A DNA stretch of 64,000 nt from assembly GCA_036898135.1 (NCBI GenBank), contig CM072516.1, forward strand, positions 58,799,676-58,863,675, written 5' to 3'. Below the pieces are notes generated by a model, which was given only the letters and a program-made list of their open reading frames with translations, was not told where the DNA came from and did no database searches. The position numbers and the translations under genes were made by a program. This document shows positions 46,253 to 58,079 of the stretch, piece after piece. The DNA comes from Oncomelania hupensis (taxonomy: Eukaryota; Mollusca; Gastropoda; Littorinimorpha; Pomatiopsidae). How positions within the stretch are numbered: position 1 is the first letter of the stretch; each line of letters begins with the position of its first letter.

Positions 46253-47384
46253 GAAAAATACCTACAGCACCAACAACATCTATATCATGTGTTTGTAGAC
46301 TTCAAGAAAGCGTTTGACCGAGTCTGGCATGCAGCTATGTGGGCAACCATGAGAGTGTACAACATCAGCCTTAAAATAATTGAAGTCATCAAAAGCCTGT
46401 ACGACAAGGCTACCAGTGCAGCCCTCCACAACAGCGCCGTAGGAACCTTGTTCGGCGTGCGTCAAGGATGCCTACTCTCTCCAATACTCTTCAACATCTT
46501 CCTAGACGCATCATGTCAGATGCCCTTGCAGATCACGAAGGCACAGTAGTATAGGGGGAAGAGCAATCTCCAAACTCCGTTTTGCGGATTACATTGATGG
46601 ATTGGTTGGAGAGGAACAAGAACTTGAACAGCTTGGTACAGAGGCTTGACACCACCTCCAGAGCTTATGGAATGGAAATAAGTGCAGAGAAGACCAAAAT
46701 GATGACCAACAAAACTAATGGCATCAACAGTTACACGGACATAAAGTCCAAGGCCAATCCCTCAACACAGTGCATAGCTTCAAATATTTAGGAGCTACTG
46801 TATCAGATAATGGGTCACGACAGGAAGTTCTCTCCAGGATCGCACAAACAACTGCGGCCCTGACAAGGTTGAAGCACATTTGAAAAGACAGGACCATCAG
46901 TCTACATTCCAAAATAAGCCTGCTGCGCTCCCTTGTCATCTCCTTCTTCCTATACGCTTGCGAAACATAAGCCCTCACATGAGATCTATAACGAAGAATA
47001 CAAAGCATTGGAATGAGGTGCTACAAAAGACTTCTGGGCATTACCCAGCGTATCACCAGCAACGAAGACCGACAGACCATCACACAAGCCTTTAGACCAC
47101 ACGATGATATGCTCACAATGGTGAAGAAACGGAAACTCCGATGGTATGGCCGCGTCACCAGAGCATCAGGCCTTGCAATGAACATCCTGCAAGGCACGGT
47201 GCAAGGAGGAAGAAGATGAGGGAGACAGAAAAAGAGATGGGAGGACAACATTCACGAATGGACTGGCTTGACACTGAGCGAAGCCATGAGGGTCGCTGAG
47301 GACAGAGAAAGCTGGAGTACGCTGGTTGAACGATCATCTGTGGTGCCCCAACCATCTTTGAGTTAGGGGATAGGATAGGATAGG
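46253..47384 (+). pseudogene. 5'-truncated LINE reverse transcriptase (copy 6)
   Basis: Begins EKYLQHQQHLYHVFVDFKKA and AFDRVWHAAMWATM, then RT motifs VRQGCLLSPILF. A deletion after the LSPILF block shifts the frame and FADD is broken (FADY). Several stops follow. C-terminal motif KKRKLRWYGRVTRA near 47120, tail GGGGATAGGATAGGATAGG. It serves as a useful unedited reference for copy 3. Confidence 0.85.
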
Positions 47385-47534
47385 TTTGGATAAACACAAA
47401 TGTTCGCCTTATTTGAAACAGTTTGGCCAAGTATACTATAAAAGACATCAAACACTACTTTGTATCTCAATATAACGTTATTTCATACTTATTAGGAATA
47501 ACCAGCATAAATCCGATGCCATCATTTTCTAGGG

Positions 47535-47780
47535 GTAAACTGGAGTGTATGGTAGCACAGTTTATAGGATGCTGGTTTTCTAAGCCGATGTTCGCGGGTT
47601 CGATCCCAACATGGGCCGATCTTGCATGACTTAGGTACGAAACCTTTCCAGTTTTATTTTTTCCGGGTACTACGATTTCCTCTCTCTCTTCAATAATGGC
47701 ATTGGATGCGGTCAATCTCTTCAGATCGCCGCGATTTGTAACTCGATTGAAGACGAAGCGCATGATAGCATCCTGGAGAA

Positions 47781-47785
<5 letters not shown>
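47535..47785 (+). repeat. SINE A-like diverged copy
   Basis: tRNA-like head with GGTAGCACAGTTTATAGGAT and GCGGGTTCGATCCCAAC, body with GCATGACTTAGGTACGA and CTTCAATAATGGCATTGGAT, then (AAT)n tail. Confidence 0.75.
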
Positions 47786-47849
<64 letters not shown>

Positions 47850-47865
47850 TCTTATGATGATAATT

Positions 47866-47931
<66 letters not shown>

Positions 47932-47932
47932 C

Positions 47933-47998
<66 letters not shown>
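47782..47998. repeat. (AAT)n / (ATT)n inverted microsatellite pair
   Basis: An AAT run (47784-47849), a ~20 bp spacer, then ATT runs (47870-47930 and 47937-47998). The two are complementary and can form a long hairpin. Confidence 0.95.
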
Positions 47999-48000
<2 letters not shown>

Positions 48001-48084
48001 GAATTGTTAAATTGAATTGAATAATTGCTTAGTTTAACCCTGTATTCTTATTACTGATGGGATTGTTCGCGTTACCAATGTGAA

Positions 48085-48152
48085 TTAGATTAGATCAGAT
48101 CTTCAATGTTTATAGTGTCCAGCGGACTGCAAAGAGTCGAATCAGGACCACA
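48085..48152 (-). repeat. RepX-related variant fragment
   Basis: Contains GTCCAGCGGACTGCAAAGAG and CGAATCAGGACC, a sibling of the RepX 3' end with GCAAAGAG in place of CTCTTCCGAG. Confidence 0.6.
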
Positions 48153-48419
48153 AAAAAGTATTCAAAATCAGACTAGAACACTAACATAAAAAATATGATA
48201 AAAGATGTACATAAAACTAGCATTACGAATGAAATTTAACCAAGTATGCAAACAAGATGATATGACCTATATGCAATGAAAATAAACCAACATCAGATTT
48301 TTTTTTTTAAGTTAAAGTTTTGACCATTACACATTTTAAAACGGAATGGAACCAAAATATCTCGTGATTATGTTTATATATAATTTCGCCATTCTTTCAA
48401 GGAGAGAAGGAAGAAAGGA

Positions 48420-48868
48420 AGGAGAAGGAGAAGAAGAAGGAGGAGGATGAGGAGGATGAGAAGAAGAAGAAGAAGAAGAAGAAGAAGAAGAAGAAGAAGA
48501 AGAAGAAGAAGAAGAAGAAGAAGAAGAAGAAGAAGAAGAAGAAGACAACAAAAATAAAACTATGTCAAATATTAGTTATTGCTACAGGGTCCAGCGGACT
48601 GCAAAGAAGAAGAAGAAGAAGAAGAAGAAGAAGAAGAAGAAGAAGACAACAAAAATAAAACTATGTCAAATATTAGTTATTGCTACAGGGTCCAGCGGAC
48701 TGCAAAGAAGAAGAAGAAGAAGAAGAAGAAGAAGAAGAAGAAGAAGAAGAAGAAGAAGAAGAAGAAGAAGAAGAAGAAGAAGAAGAAGACAACAAAAATA
48801 AAACTATGTCAAATATTAGTTATTCATTGCTTACAGGGTCCAGCGGACTGCAAAGAGCCGAATCAGGA
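48420..48868. repeat. (GAA)n array with thrice-repeated RepX-variant spacer
   Basis: Three GAA blocks are each followed by nearly identical ~60 bp spacers (48543-48605, 48645-48707, 48788-48855) with ACAACAAAAATAAAACTATG and GGGTCCAGCGGACTGCAAAG. Lys, Arg, Glu or Ser homopolymer frames are by-products. Confidence 0.95.
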
Positions 48869-51050
48869 AGGAGGAACATGTGTGAGGCGAGCAAGAATGA
48901 GTTCTAGTGAAGAGTGAGCGAGCGACCGAGAGTGAGAGAAACGCAGATAAAGGGACGAAAAGGCACACAGAATAAACTCCAAATATCAATTGCATTATAT
49001 TGCCATGTTTTGTTTATTCCAAAACAATCCACCAATCGTACACATGATGTAGACAACAAACCAAGCCCTCTATTCCCCCACCCACCACCCCCCCCCCCAA
49101 AAAAAAATATCAGCATTGAATTAATTATTAATATTGTTTCATGTTCAATGATATTACATATTGAGCAGCAAAACCCGCTGCGGTAGTGAACGCTTTTTAT
49201 TTTGTTATTGTTAAACTTTCAATTCCTGAGAAAGGTACCGTAGCTACCGATGAACGAATTTGATCATAACATGTGCAAATACAAATGCATTGTTAGTTAG
49301 CATGATGGCAAAAGGACGTCAGTAATAAGGACAGGCAAAATTAATTATCTCATGTAATCAGTTTTCGTCATACTATCCAATCATCTACGAACATTAAGAT
49401 TATTAATCTTGGCTGTTTTCACAAACAAACATTAGTGAGAAACCGATATATGGTTTTGACATGTACAAAATAGATCCAAATGAACTTTTTTTGATTATCA
49501 TTAGTATACGTTGTTCATATCGTTCATTTTACATGTATGATTCTACTATAATACTACCTCTTTCACTAACACTGATCAAACATCACACAAAAAAATGATG
49601 ATGACAAAAAGTGAACATCAATTCATGAACATATAAATTTAACATTGTAAACGTAATTAAATATCTCTTACATATATATCTCTCTCCTTAAAATACGAGC
49701 AATGACATTTTGATATTCCGACGGCAAATTTATATGAGCTTGAGACTTGCTGAATGATGGTATTAAAAGATGTATTACACATTCATGTGACAAAGTGGCG
49801 AAAAAAATCGGTAGTAAAAAAAACATTCATTTGTATCATTATGAAACGATATGATATGAGAATATGATACATTTTATCATATGGTTTCTATATATATGTA
49901 CATCTGTAATATTTTTTCAACGTGAATCGGCGCGAGATTGCAGGTGGGTGGTTTTGGAGAATGGATTTTCCAGCGTACATTAAACAAGACGGAAAGACCA
50001 GAACAAAAGGTTTGTTGAAGTAAGGCAAGTATTGCGCGTGACTTTGAAAACAAAAGAGTAAGGGATCGGAAATCAAACCAGAGTTAGCGAAACGGTAAAG
50101 GGACTAGTGAGCAAAGACTCTTAAGGTACTACTACTCAGAAGCGAGTGAAAGACTCTTCGGAGACTAAGGATGAGTATATACCGACTGTTTTAATTGACC
50201 AACTAACCCACAGACCGAAAGAGAGTAAGAATGACGTTGAAGTGCATGAAGACTCTTTTCAAGAGTTTACTACTCAATGGTCTCCACGAAGTGTCATACA
50301 TTACATACGACCACGTGGGAGTAGTCCACAGAAGAGGTGGTTACAATCCCTTTTGGATTTCTCTCGTCTTTTGGCTATTCAATCTTACAATCACTTTTTT
50401 AAAAACTTATCTCTTACCTTATAACTAACTATGTTATACCAACTTATCAGTTCTAATTCATGTCACGGCATCAAAGGATTTATCCAGTGCCGGACCAACA
50501 TGATTCAACAAAGAAGCAAGAAATATTTCTTCTATTCTATCATAACTTTGAAGGCATCGTATGGAACAGCTAAGGGGACATTGTCCCTATAAAGCGGTGG
50601 TTCAATTTTCTGAACACAGTCCAAATGGCTGAAAACATTACTGAGGTGTTTTACACAAGATCTATAAACAACTACTACTGCACACGTTGAAAGCATCGAG
50701 GCATTCGTATTTTGTGGAAAATGTTTTTTTTTTCAACAATCAAAACAGAATTGGCATGCACATTACAATTTTGTTTAAATCGCAACCTCTCTGTGGAGTA
50801 CAAGTAAAACAAAACAGAATTACAAATATGCATGCTCATAGGCCTGATAAAATCTATACAGGAATGTAATATTGTGAAACAAAGGAATAAAATCTACTAA
50901 GCACAAAACAAAACTAAGGATGATATCAATTTAAAACGATTCGTTGGGCCTTTGCAAAGCTAAATTGTGTATGTCCAACGAACGTTTCATGAGCAATACA
51001 TACTATGTGTCATACTTTAAAATCTACCGCTAATAAAAGTGTTTAAGACC

Positions 51051-51122
<72 letters not shown>

Positions 51123-52400
51123 GCTTTTAAGGCTATTATAGAATTATTTCCTGACTTTTCCTGAGGTGTAATCATAGTAAATGCTGATACATAAAAAGTT
51201 GAACTTCATTCAATGGAACTAAAAAGTTACTGTAAATAATTCATGACTAAAAAATATAAAACTATCAAACTACTTCAACTTTAAAACGGTGCAAATAACG
51301 TTGCATTTCGTCAGTCAAATTATCTCTCTTTAAGTAACACTTAAAAGCCAGATTTATACAAATACGTTTAAGGACACTGTGACTGTGCACGTTTCTGCAG
51401 GCACTTTTCAAGCACAATACAACATATATACGCCCAGCTGCACTGATTTGAATACACTTTGTTATCACACAGTCGCAAAGAAAAGATCCCAATAAACCAT
51501 CTTCGTGATAATAAGGCTCTGTTGTAATATGACCTATTTCCTGCTAATCAGAATAGGGGTAGGGACTATGTACATTGCAAATCGTTATTATTTAAACGGG
51601 GGGAATTTTTGTGAGAGAAACAAGTAGTGACAGAAGTTTCATACAGCAAACAAAACGATCTCAGTTTCACTGTTTGAAAACATTCACAGAAGAGTTTTTT
51701 TGTTTCATTCACAGACCTCCAAAACACTTTCAAGAAAAACAAGCTGGTCCCTCCTCAAAGGTTAATTTGAGCTTGATTCACGTTTATAACGGAACAAACT
51801 ATGTACATTGACAAATCATCATACATTGTATTGCATAAAACAGCCAGATTTAATGGCCTGACTGTTTTGTTTTGTTTTGAAGTATTGTTTTGCACATGGC
51901 CCACATAAATACTTGGTCAACATGAGACGGATAATGTCGAATAAAGAATAAAAGTTCACAACAAGGCGCCCATGACAAGACATGAAAATTCTTGACTCTA
52001 CAGTCAGACCACTCTTAACCTTGTCTCTCTGACTTTGTCCACCAGTAGCAATCAAAATACTGATCGGCTGCACGATTGTCACCTTCAGACACTCCTGAAT
52101 TTGTCATGGTCATTTACTAGAGAAAACAAAATGTTGCCAGAATATGAAAAATGCCACACAACGAATGACACAACTGTCCGTGCTTTGAAGAACACGCACA
52201 TCCGCAGTAAGGGGTTTTGGGGTGCTTGTTGATAAAACTAAGAGAGATTCAGTCACAGTTTATACATCCACATCGTTGATGATGATTACAGATGATAAAA
52301 AGTTTCAAATGGCTCGATACGAATTTGAGAAAAAAATGAACACTGACGGTTAGTTTGTCGACCTTTTCAAGTCTCTCGCTGTTTGATAAAGCGGTAATGC
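48869..52400. other. AT-rich intergenic sequence, no gene recognised
   Basis: Contains an (ATT)n run at 51054-51121. Frames at 50146-50424, 51265-51492 and 51819-52082 show no recognisable motif. May include 3' flanking sequence of the SOX-type gene. Confidence 0.45.
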
Positions 52401-52402
52401 AG

Positions 52403-52408
52403 TTTATT
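52403..52408 (-). terminator. Candidate poly(A) signal of the SOX-type gene
   Basis: AATAAA on the minus strand about 310 bp beyond the stop codon at 52722. Later signals cannot be excluded. Confidence 0.4.
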
Positions 52409-52719
52409 CGTATTGCGTGCCTACACAACGTAGATTTCGTTGACTTTATGATCCACGGCGGGAAAAAAAAGTATTTCAGTACTTTCACCTTGTACCCTTA
52501 CACACTCGGAATGCCCCCGAAAAGCCCAAAACGACAAGTGGGCTCAACAACATGCCTTGTCGTTTTCAACACATTCTTGTTATCACACCGTGTCCAGCAC
52601 ACTCAGTCCTCGACTGCAGCCAACACTGTCATCATCACATCCCAGTCCATCACAGGCACAACGATCAAAGCAAGTGGTCCAGTCACAGTTCAAACACACA
52701 CCATTCAAAGTCTATAAAG

Positions 52720-52993
52720 TCATTCGAAGATGTCTTCGGGGGGATATTCCGAGATGGGGCCCAGCATCGTAAAGTCATTGTTGAGCAGGTCGAGCTGGAC
52801 TGCTGGCTCGGGATTGGGTTCAATTTTGACTTGCAGGAGATGATTCTGCACGTCGTGGAGATGGTTCTGCGGTGCGTCGTTCATAGGTTCGAACACCAAG
52901 GGGTCGGCAGTGTTTAGTAAGGAGAGGTAGTCTGACATGTCTATATGTTGCAAGATGGTCGGGTCGGGCAGCTCCTGTGTCCTGCTGCTGAGT
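52720..52993 (-). CDS. Terminal exon of the SOX-type gene (acidic C-terminus)
   Basis: The frame reads ELPDPTILQHIDMSDYLSLL, then LVFEPMNDAPQNHLHD, LLQVKIEPNPEPAVQLDLL and ends PPEDIFE with TGA at 52722-52720. It is acidic and Leu/Pro-rich, like a transactivation domain. The best-looking acceptor (TGCTTTCAG before 52993) gives a phase 2 start, whereas exon 1 ends in phase 0; the alternative ACACAG before 52974 is in phase but has a weak pyrimidine tract. So either that acceptor is used or an internal exon is missing from this model; a candidate lies near 53934-54020 (GDYGFDKEGAEANEIS). Confidence 0.6.
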
Positions 52994-53337
52994 CTGAAAG
53001 CACACCACAAGAAACGTCCGATAAGAAACCATGCAAAATAGTCTTCAAATATTCATGACACCGACGTATATGAAACGTAAATTAACCGACGAATATTGAA
53101 ATTGCATGTGAAGTCAAAGATAAGCCATCCAGAACTGTTGACATTATTGCTAAAAGAACGCCCAGATTCATACCAATCTTAAATCTTTTGTTTAACTACA
53201 CACTGCCAAAGGTAGGAAAGTCTTTATTTCATCTCTATGCTTCCACCGTACATTTTCGCATGTCCGCGAAAGGTAAGCCTACACCTAGACTTCGCTACAA
53301 GTCAAAGTTTTAAACGCAACATAAACCAAGATCCTTA

Positions 53338-53384
53338 ACATTAGGTTCGAACTCCAAGGGGTCGGCATCGTTTAACCCGGAGAA
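53338..53384 (-). pseudogene. Decayed duplicate of part of the terminal exon
   Basis: GGTTCGAACTCCAAGGGGTC in the intron matches GGTTCGAACACCAAGGGGTC in the terminal exon (about 52886). Minus-strand translation gives LNDADPLEFEP, against LNTADPLVFEP in the exon. Confidence 0.6.
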
Positions 53385-53524
53385 TATTAAATGTTGGTGT
53401 GTGTTAACTAGGTTAACCGTTAATTATTCACGAGTTTTCCTCGTTTTGTTTTATAGCTAAGTTGTTCCGTATTCATTTAAGCACCTAGTGCCAAGTTTAG
53501 ATTAGGCTAATACAGCATCATCAT

Positions 53525-53527
<3 letters not shown>

Positions 53528-53600
<73 letters not shown>
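53528..53600. repeat. (AAT)n in the SOX-type gene intron
   Basis: About 24 AAT units. Confidence 0.95.
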
Positions 53601-53601
<1 letters not shown>

Positions 53602-54196
53602 TATTTGAAGTAGTATTCATTCTTGACCCACTGACTTCAATTTGCTAGTGTGATTACAGCTAGATTTAACACCGGGCGGACGATTGAACAGATTCTGAGA
53701 TAGGGATAGATTTTGTACACAATGTGACGGATAATAATAAGAATACGAGACCGAAATTTACGTAGCAACTTAGTCCAGTTGTTAGCATAGTTTCGTCCGG
53801 GATAAATAACACCTCAAGAATATTTATGTACAGAACTGTTCAGTCTCAGAATCTATTAAGTTAGCCGAACTAGTTTACCGTTATACGCAGATAGCATTCA
53901 TTACAATGTGTAAGAATATCTTGCTGATTTCATTCGCTTCGGCACCTTCCTTATCAAACCCATAATCTCCAAGCATCTTTAAAGGAGATTCAGATTTATG
54001 GTCAAAAGTCACTAAAGGCGATGATAGCACAGGTACAAGCCAAACACACACACACAAACAAACCAACAACTGAAACACATGCAATCGTTAATAAACATTT
54101 AGTTTAACTGTTTCAAACGCAATGCCTTTCAACTTTTGAACGCACATTTCCAAACTACTAGGTTATTATTCTAAATAATACAAACCATTCTCGTAC

Positions 54197-55348
54197 CTGC
54201 TCTGGCAGACCGTTCAGACGGGAGGTGGGGGCATCGACGACGATGCCACCAGAAATCTTGAAGCGTTGTTGAAGACGCGCCAGAGATATCTCTGTCGCGG
54301 ACGCAGCATCAATGACCAGCGCTCTGGTCGGCATTGACGCTGGGACCGAAAGGTCAACATGGTCACTGTCCCCTGACAAAGAAGGCGCGTAGATGGGGGC
54401 GTCGTAGGTATCAGCCACCGATGACGGAGACGGAGGCAATTGCTCCGTGTTTTTGGCTTTCTTGATTCTGCTGCCGCCAGACTTTCTGGAACGGCTAGCT
54501 CGCGGCTTCGCGTCCTGGGCTTTGGACGTGGGCTTGCTGATACGGCCGCTTTCAGTGGTAACTTCGGACGCTTTGGTCTTCTTGTTCTTGCGCGGACGAT
54601 ATTTGTAGTCCGGGTATTGAAGCTTGTGAAGCTCTTTCAGATCTTCCGCCTTATTCTTCCAGTATTGTTGTTTGTCGGGCTCCAAACCTTTCCAAATTTT
54701 AGCAGAGTATTTTGAGATTTGCGCATTATGAAGGTTGGGGTTGGCTTCGCGGAGATCGTTGCGCATCTTTGTGGCGAAAAGCATAAAGGCGTTCATTGGC
54801 CTTCTGACGTGGTCGTTCTTGGGTGCCTTCCTAGGCTTTGTCACGTCGGTGTAAGGAGTGGTGGACTTTTCTAGAATGTCGCTAGCGTCCATGTCCATAT
54901 GATTGCTGTTCATGTACTGCGTGTGCTGCATGATCGTATCGGGATCCTCCAAGTCCTCCACATGAATCTTGCGGGCATCGACTGCTGCTTCAGGAACACG
55001 ACTAGACAGCTCTGTATCGTGTGAGAAGTTGCTGCACGTGCTGATGCCATCGTCCAGATTCTTCCCCACGGAAAAACACATCGAACTTGGGATTGCATAT
55101 TTTGCCATAAACTGCATTTCCATCGATGAATGCAGCATCTGTGTTGGTCTCCGACCATCAGTTTGTCTCTCACTGCTTGTTTCAAGAAAGTTGAAGACGC
55201 TGAAATCCGCAGGCCCAGGACTGGGAGAGTCTACACTACTAGGCTGACCTGGACTGTTTGTTTCTGACATGTCAGTATGGAAGGGGCTGCTGCCTGTGGA
55301 ATTACGAGACATAGGCCGTCGCTCCATTGCGGGATATGACGCATACAT
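54197..55348 (-). CDS. SOX-type HMG-box transcription factor, first coding exon
   Basis: A 384-codon exon starting MYASYPAMERRPM (ATG at 55348, A at -3; a second ATG seven codons on has a strong context) and ending at a consensus donor CAG|GTACGA (54197/54196) in phase 0. The N-terminal part is Ser/Pro/Met-rich. Residues ~179-256 form one HMG box: HVRRPMNAFMLFATKMR, NPNLHNAQISKYSAKIW, KELHKLQYPDYKYRPRKNKK. HVxRPMNAFM, NAxIS and YPDYKYRPR are SOX signatures, but LFATKM replaces the usual VWSRGQ, so this is a divergent member; I do not assign a SOX group. A Lys/Arg-rich nuclear localisation-like tail follows. It is expected to bind and bend AT-rich DNA in the nucleus. Frame upstream of 55348 lacks another ATG. 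Confidence 0.85.
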
Positions 55349-55437
55349 TGTAGTATAGGAAAACTCAAAAAGTTTTTCAACTAAAAAAACAGTCAAGTTA
55401 TCAAGCACAGCAACAGTAGAAAATAGTCCCAGTGTCG

Positions 55438-55579
55438 TCAATCACAAACTTTTTCAGTCACAGAATAATCTGCCTTGGAAAACTCCACACTTGCTACATA
55501 ATAGCTGAACACTGCCACAGTATACATGTATGAAGTCCAGTTTGGGCTTTTCCCTTTTCAGTACTGCAGAAAAGGACAT
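55438..55579 (-). promoter_or_regulatory. Two overlapping upstream ORFs in the SOX-type 5' leader
   Basis: uORF1 starts at 55579 and stops at 55454 (41 codons); uORF2 starts at 55527 and stops at 55438 (29 codons, another frame). Both end before the main ATG at 55348. If the leader begins near 55625 both are in the mRNA and could limit translation. Confidence 0.55.
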
Positions 55580-55644
55580 CAACTCTTAAGTACTCTCCAA
55601 AAGTTTGAGACAGCAGACGGTGTACTACTGCCAAGCGCGGAGAG

Positions 55645-55690
55645 TGTGACCTATATATACCGTCACCCAGTTTCTATGTCAGCCAATCGT
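55645..55690 (-). promoter_or_regulatory. Core promoter of the SOX-type gene
   Basis: TATATATAG on the minus strand at 55651-55659 is a TATA box about 300 bp upstream of the start codon, with an inverted CCAAT (ATTGG on the minus strand) at 55683-55687. Transcription is predicted to start near 55625. Confidence 0.65.
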
Positions 55691-55865
55691 TGTAGCCCCG
55701 TCTCGCCACTATCCATAGCCCCCACGCGAGTGAGACAGTTCGAGCAAGCGTAGTATTGGAGCGAGAGTAAATCTGACATGGTCCCCGCGACTGCGCTCAC
55801 TGCTTTTATCTCCACTATTCTTCTAGCAGCCACCATAAAGCGAACTCATAAGGCAGACACACATA

Positions 55866-55882
55866 CGAGAGAGAGAGAGAGG

Positions 55883-55955
<73 letters not shown>

Positions 55956-55968
55956 AGAGAGAGAAGTA
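55866..55968. repeat. (GA)n microsatellite upstream of the SOX-type promoter
   Basis: Interrupted GA run 200-300 bp upstream of the TATA box. Length variation there could affect promoter activity. Confidence 0.9.
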
Positions 55969-56193
55969 GAGTTAGTAGAAAAGTTCAGAACGTCTCTCTT
56001 TTCCCGTGGTCAGTGAACAATGCTACAACTTTTTAAGAAGAAGATAGTCTATAATAATACAAGAAGTCTTGGCGCGCTCTTTCTTCAGTCAAACTCAAAG
56101 CACGGCGATCTGAAAAGATCGCTATTTCTCAAGGCGAAAAATACATCTTTTTTTTTTAAATTTAGATTGCATCATTACTGAAGTTGCGATGAT

Positions 56194-56296
56194 TGAAGAA
56201 GAAGAAGAAGAAGAAGAAGATGAAGAAGAAGAAGAAGAAGAAGAAGAAGAAGAAGAAGAAGAAGAAGAAGAAGAAGAAGAAGAAGAAGAAGAAGAA
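56194..56296. repeat. (GAA)n repeat
   Basis: GAA run of ~100 bp, followed by CAACAA, then GATGAT/GTTGTT and CT, CTT repeats to 56565. Confidence 0.95.
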
Positions 56297-56859
56297 AAAT
56301 AAGAAAATGAACAAAAACAACAACAAGAAAGAAGAAGTAGACGAAAAACACCAACACCAACAATGCCACTAACAACTTCGATAAACAAGAGGGACAATAG
56401 ACAACGACGACGACGACGATGATGATGATGTTGTTGTTGTTGTTGATGATGGATGACGATGATGATGAGGATAATGATGATTTGTTTCTTCGGTGCACCA
56501 TCCTTTTTTACATCTCTCTCTCTCTCTCTCTCTACCTCTTCTTCTTCTTCTTCTTCTTCTTCTGGTATTTCAGTCGCAAGACGAATACAGCATATATAAT
56601 ATCAGTCATTCCTTTAACACGCTTCATCGTGATGATGAGAATAGCGCAGGTATCCGCAGGTGAAGTTCAACTGTTGATTTGGTTGGTTGGTTGTTTTATT
56701 AACGTATTCTGTATGGAAACGCACACACATTATCAATGTATCAAACACAATATTAAAATAGATACATAACTAAAGCAGTAATTCGTGAATCTCTGAAAAA
56801 GTAAATAGTTACATTTTACATTCCTCACCTTCTTAGTAATTCGTTAACACACTCGCTTA

Positions 56860-56911
56860 CACACGCACACACACACACACCCAGCCGCACACACCCACAC
56901 ACACCCAGGCA

Positions 56912-56948
<37 letters not shown>
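56860..56948. repeat. (CA)n microsatellite
   Basis: CA run with CCCACA interruptions. Confidence 0.95.
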
Positions 56949-56952
<4 letters not shown>

Positions 56953-57249
56953 AGCGTTCAGCTGTAGTTTCCCGTCGTTAATGCATTCGGGCGCATGTAT
57001 GTCCTCGTCAACAATGCGTTATCAGCTGCAAGTGGGTCAAGCAAGCAGATCAATAACTGGACGCTAATAAATTTGTGTCAGAGCTATCGATTCCTGCTGA
57101 CCTCTTTACTGTCCACTGGCCGCTTTCTCTCTCAACCGCTTACAGTGGGCGGGTGGGTATTTTTATTTCCAGACCCACTAAACGTGGTATAAAAACGGGG
57201 GCACCGCGACCAAATTTTAAAAATGGGTCACGATTACATGTCAAGCGTA

Positions 57250-57325
57250 ATAATAATAATGGACATTTATATAGCGCTATTACTTGTCTTTTTATAGACG
57301 AACGCATAGCGCTTTACATGAAAAG
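57250..57325 (+). repeat. Short SINE-like tail fragment
   Basis: GGACATTTATATAGCGCTAT, then ACGCATAGCGCTTTACATG; this pair of AGCGC motifs is typical of a repeat family common in marine invertebrates (from memory). A relative lies at 61384. Confidence 0.5.
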
Positions 57326-57588
57326 AAAGAAACAAACATGAAACAACTTACAATATTGCATTAGAAATTATACAATGAAAAAAAAACATACACACACACA
57401 CACAAAATAAAAAAAAATGCGTACCTCTATGCATGTTGAGAGGGCTTACGTATAAGAACTGCTTCACAGTTTGAGGCTGAAGTTGTTTATATATTATATT
57501 TTCTCTGTCTGTCGGTCTGTTTGTCTTTGTCTCTCATGACAGGTTGTAAGGTTATGCAATTCCTAAAACCTTTATCCAATTAAAGTTT

Positions 57589-57594
<6 letters not shown>

Positions 57595-57654
<60 letters not shown>

Positions 57655-57691
57655 CTCTCTCTTTCTCTCTGTTGTTTTTCTACCCCCAACC

Positions 57692-57731
<40 letters not shown>

Positions 57732-57760
57732 TTCTCTGTTATATATCTCCCTTGTTCTTT
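57595..57760. repeat. (CT)n microsatellite
   Basis: CT run at 57593-57648 continuing as CTTTCT-type units. Confidence 0.95.
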
Positions 57761-58079
57761 ATCTCTCTCTTTCTTCTCCCTTCTTCCTCCTTCACCCACC
57801 CTCTTTCCTAATATACCTGTTAACAAAAGGTTGCACCACTATTGGCTTTCTGTCAGCTCCAGTGGAAGTGAAAACGGCTAGACGTATTTACATGAACCAC
57901 AAATTCCACTCGGACCTACACTTTTTAAACGTAGAAAACTCCGACGCTATTAATAGGTTCTATTGGTAGTGCTCTTTTGGATTACATGTGTCTGTACTCT
58001 TTCTAAAATGTAATTGGAAGTGGAGTTGAATTAATCTCCGTTACTGCTAGCGTTTATTGTAAGAATTCTCTCTCTGTGG

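Noticed and set aside
52552..52917. Plus-strand frame opposite the SOX terminal exon
   Set aside because: Shadow of the minus-strand exon, without splice or start support.
55349..55441. Longer N-terminus of the SOX-type protein
   Set aside because: The upstream extension starts at a TTG and has no ATG; the first in-frame ATG is at 55348.
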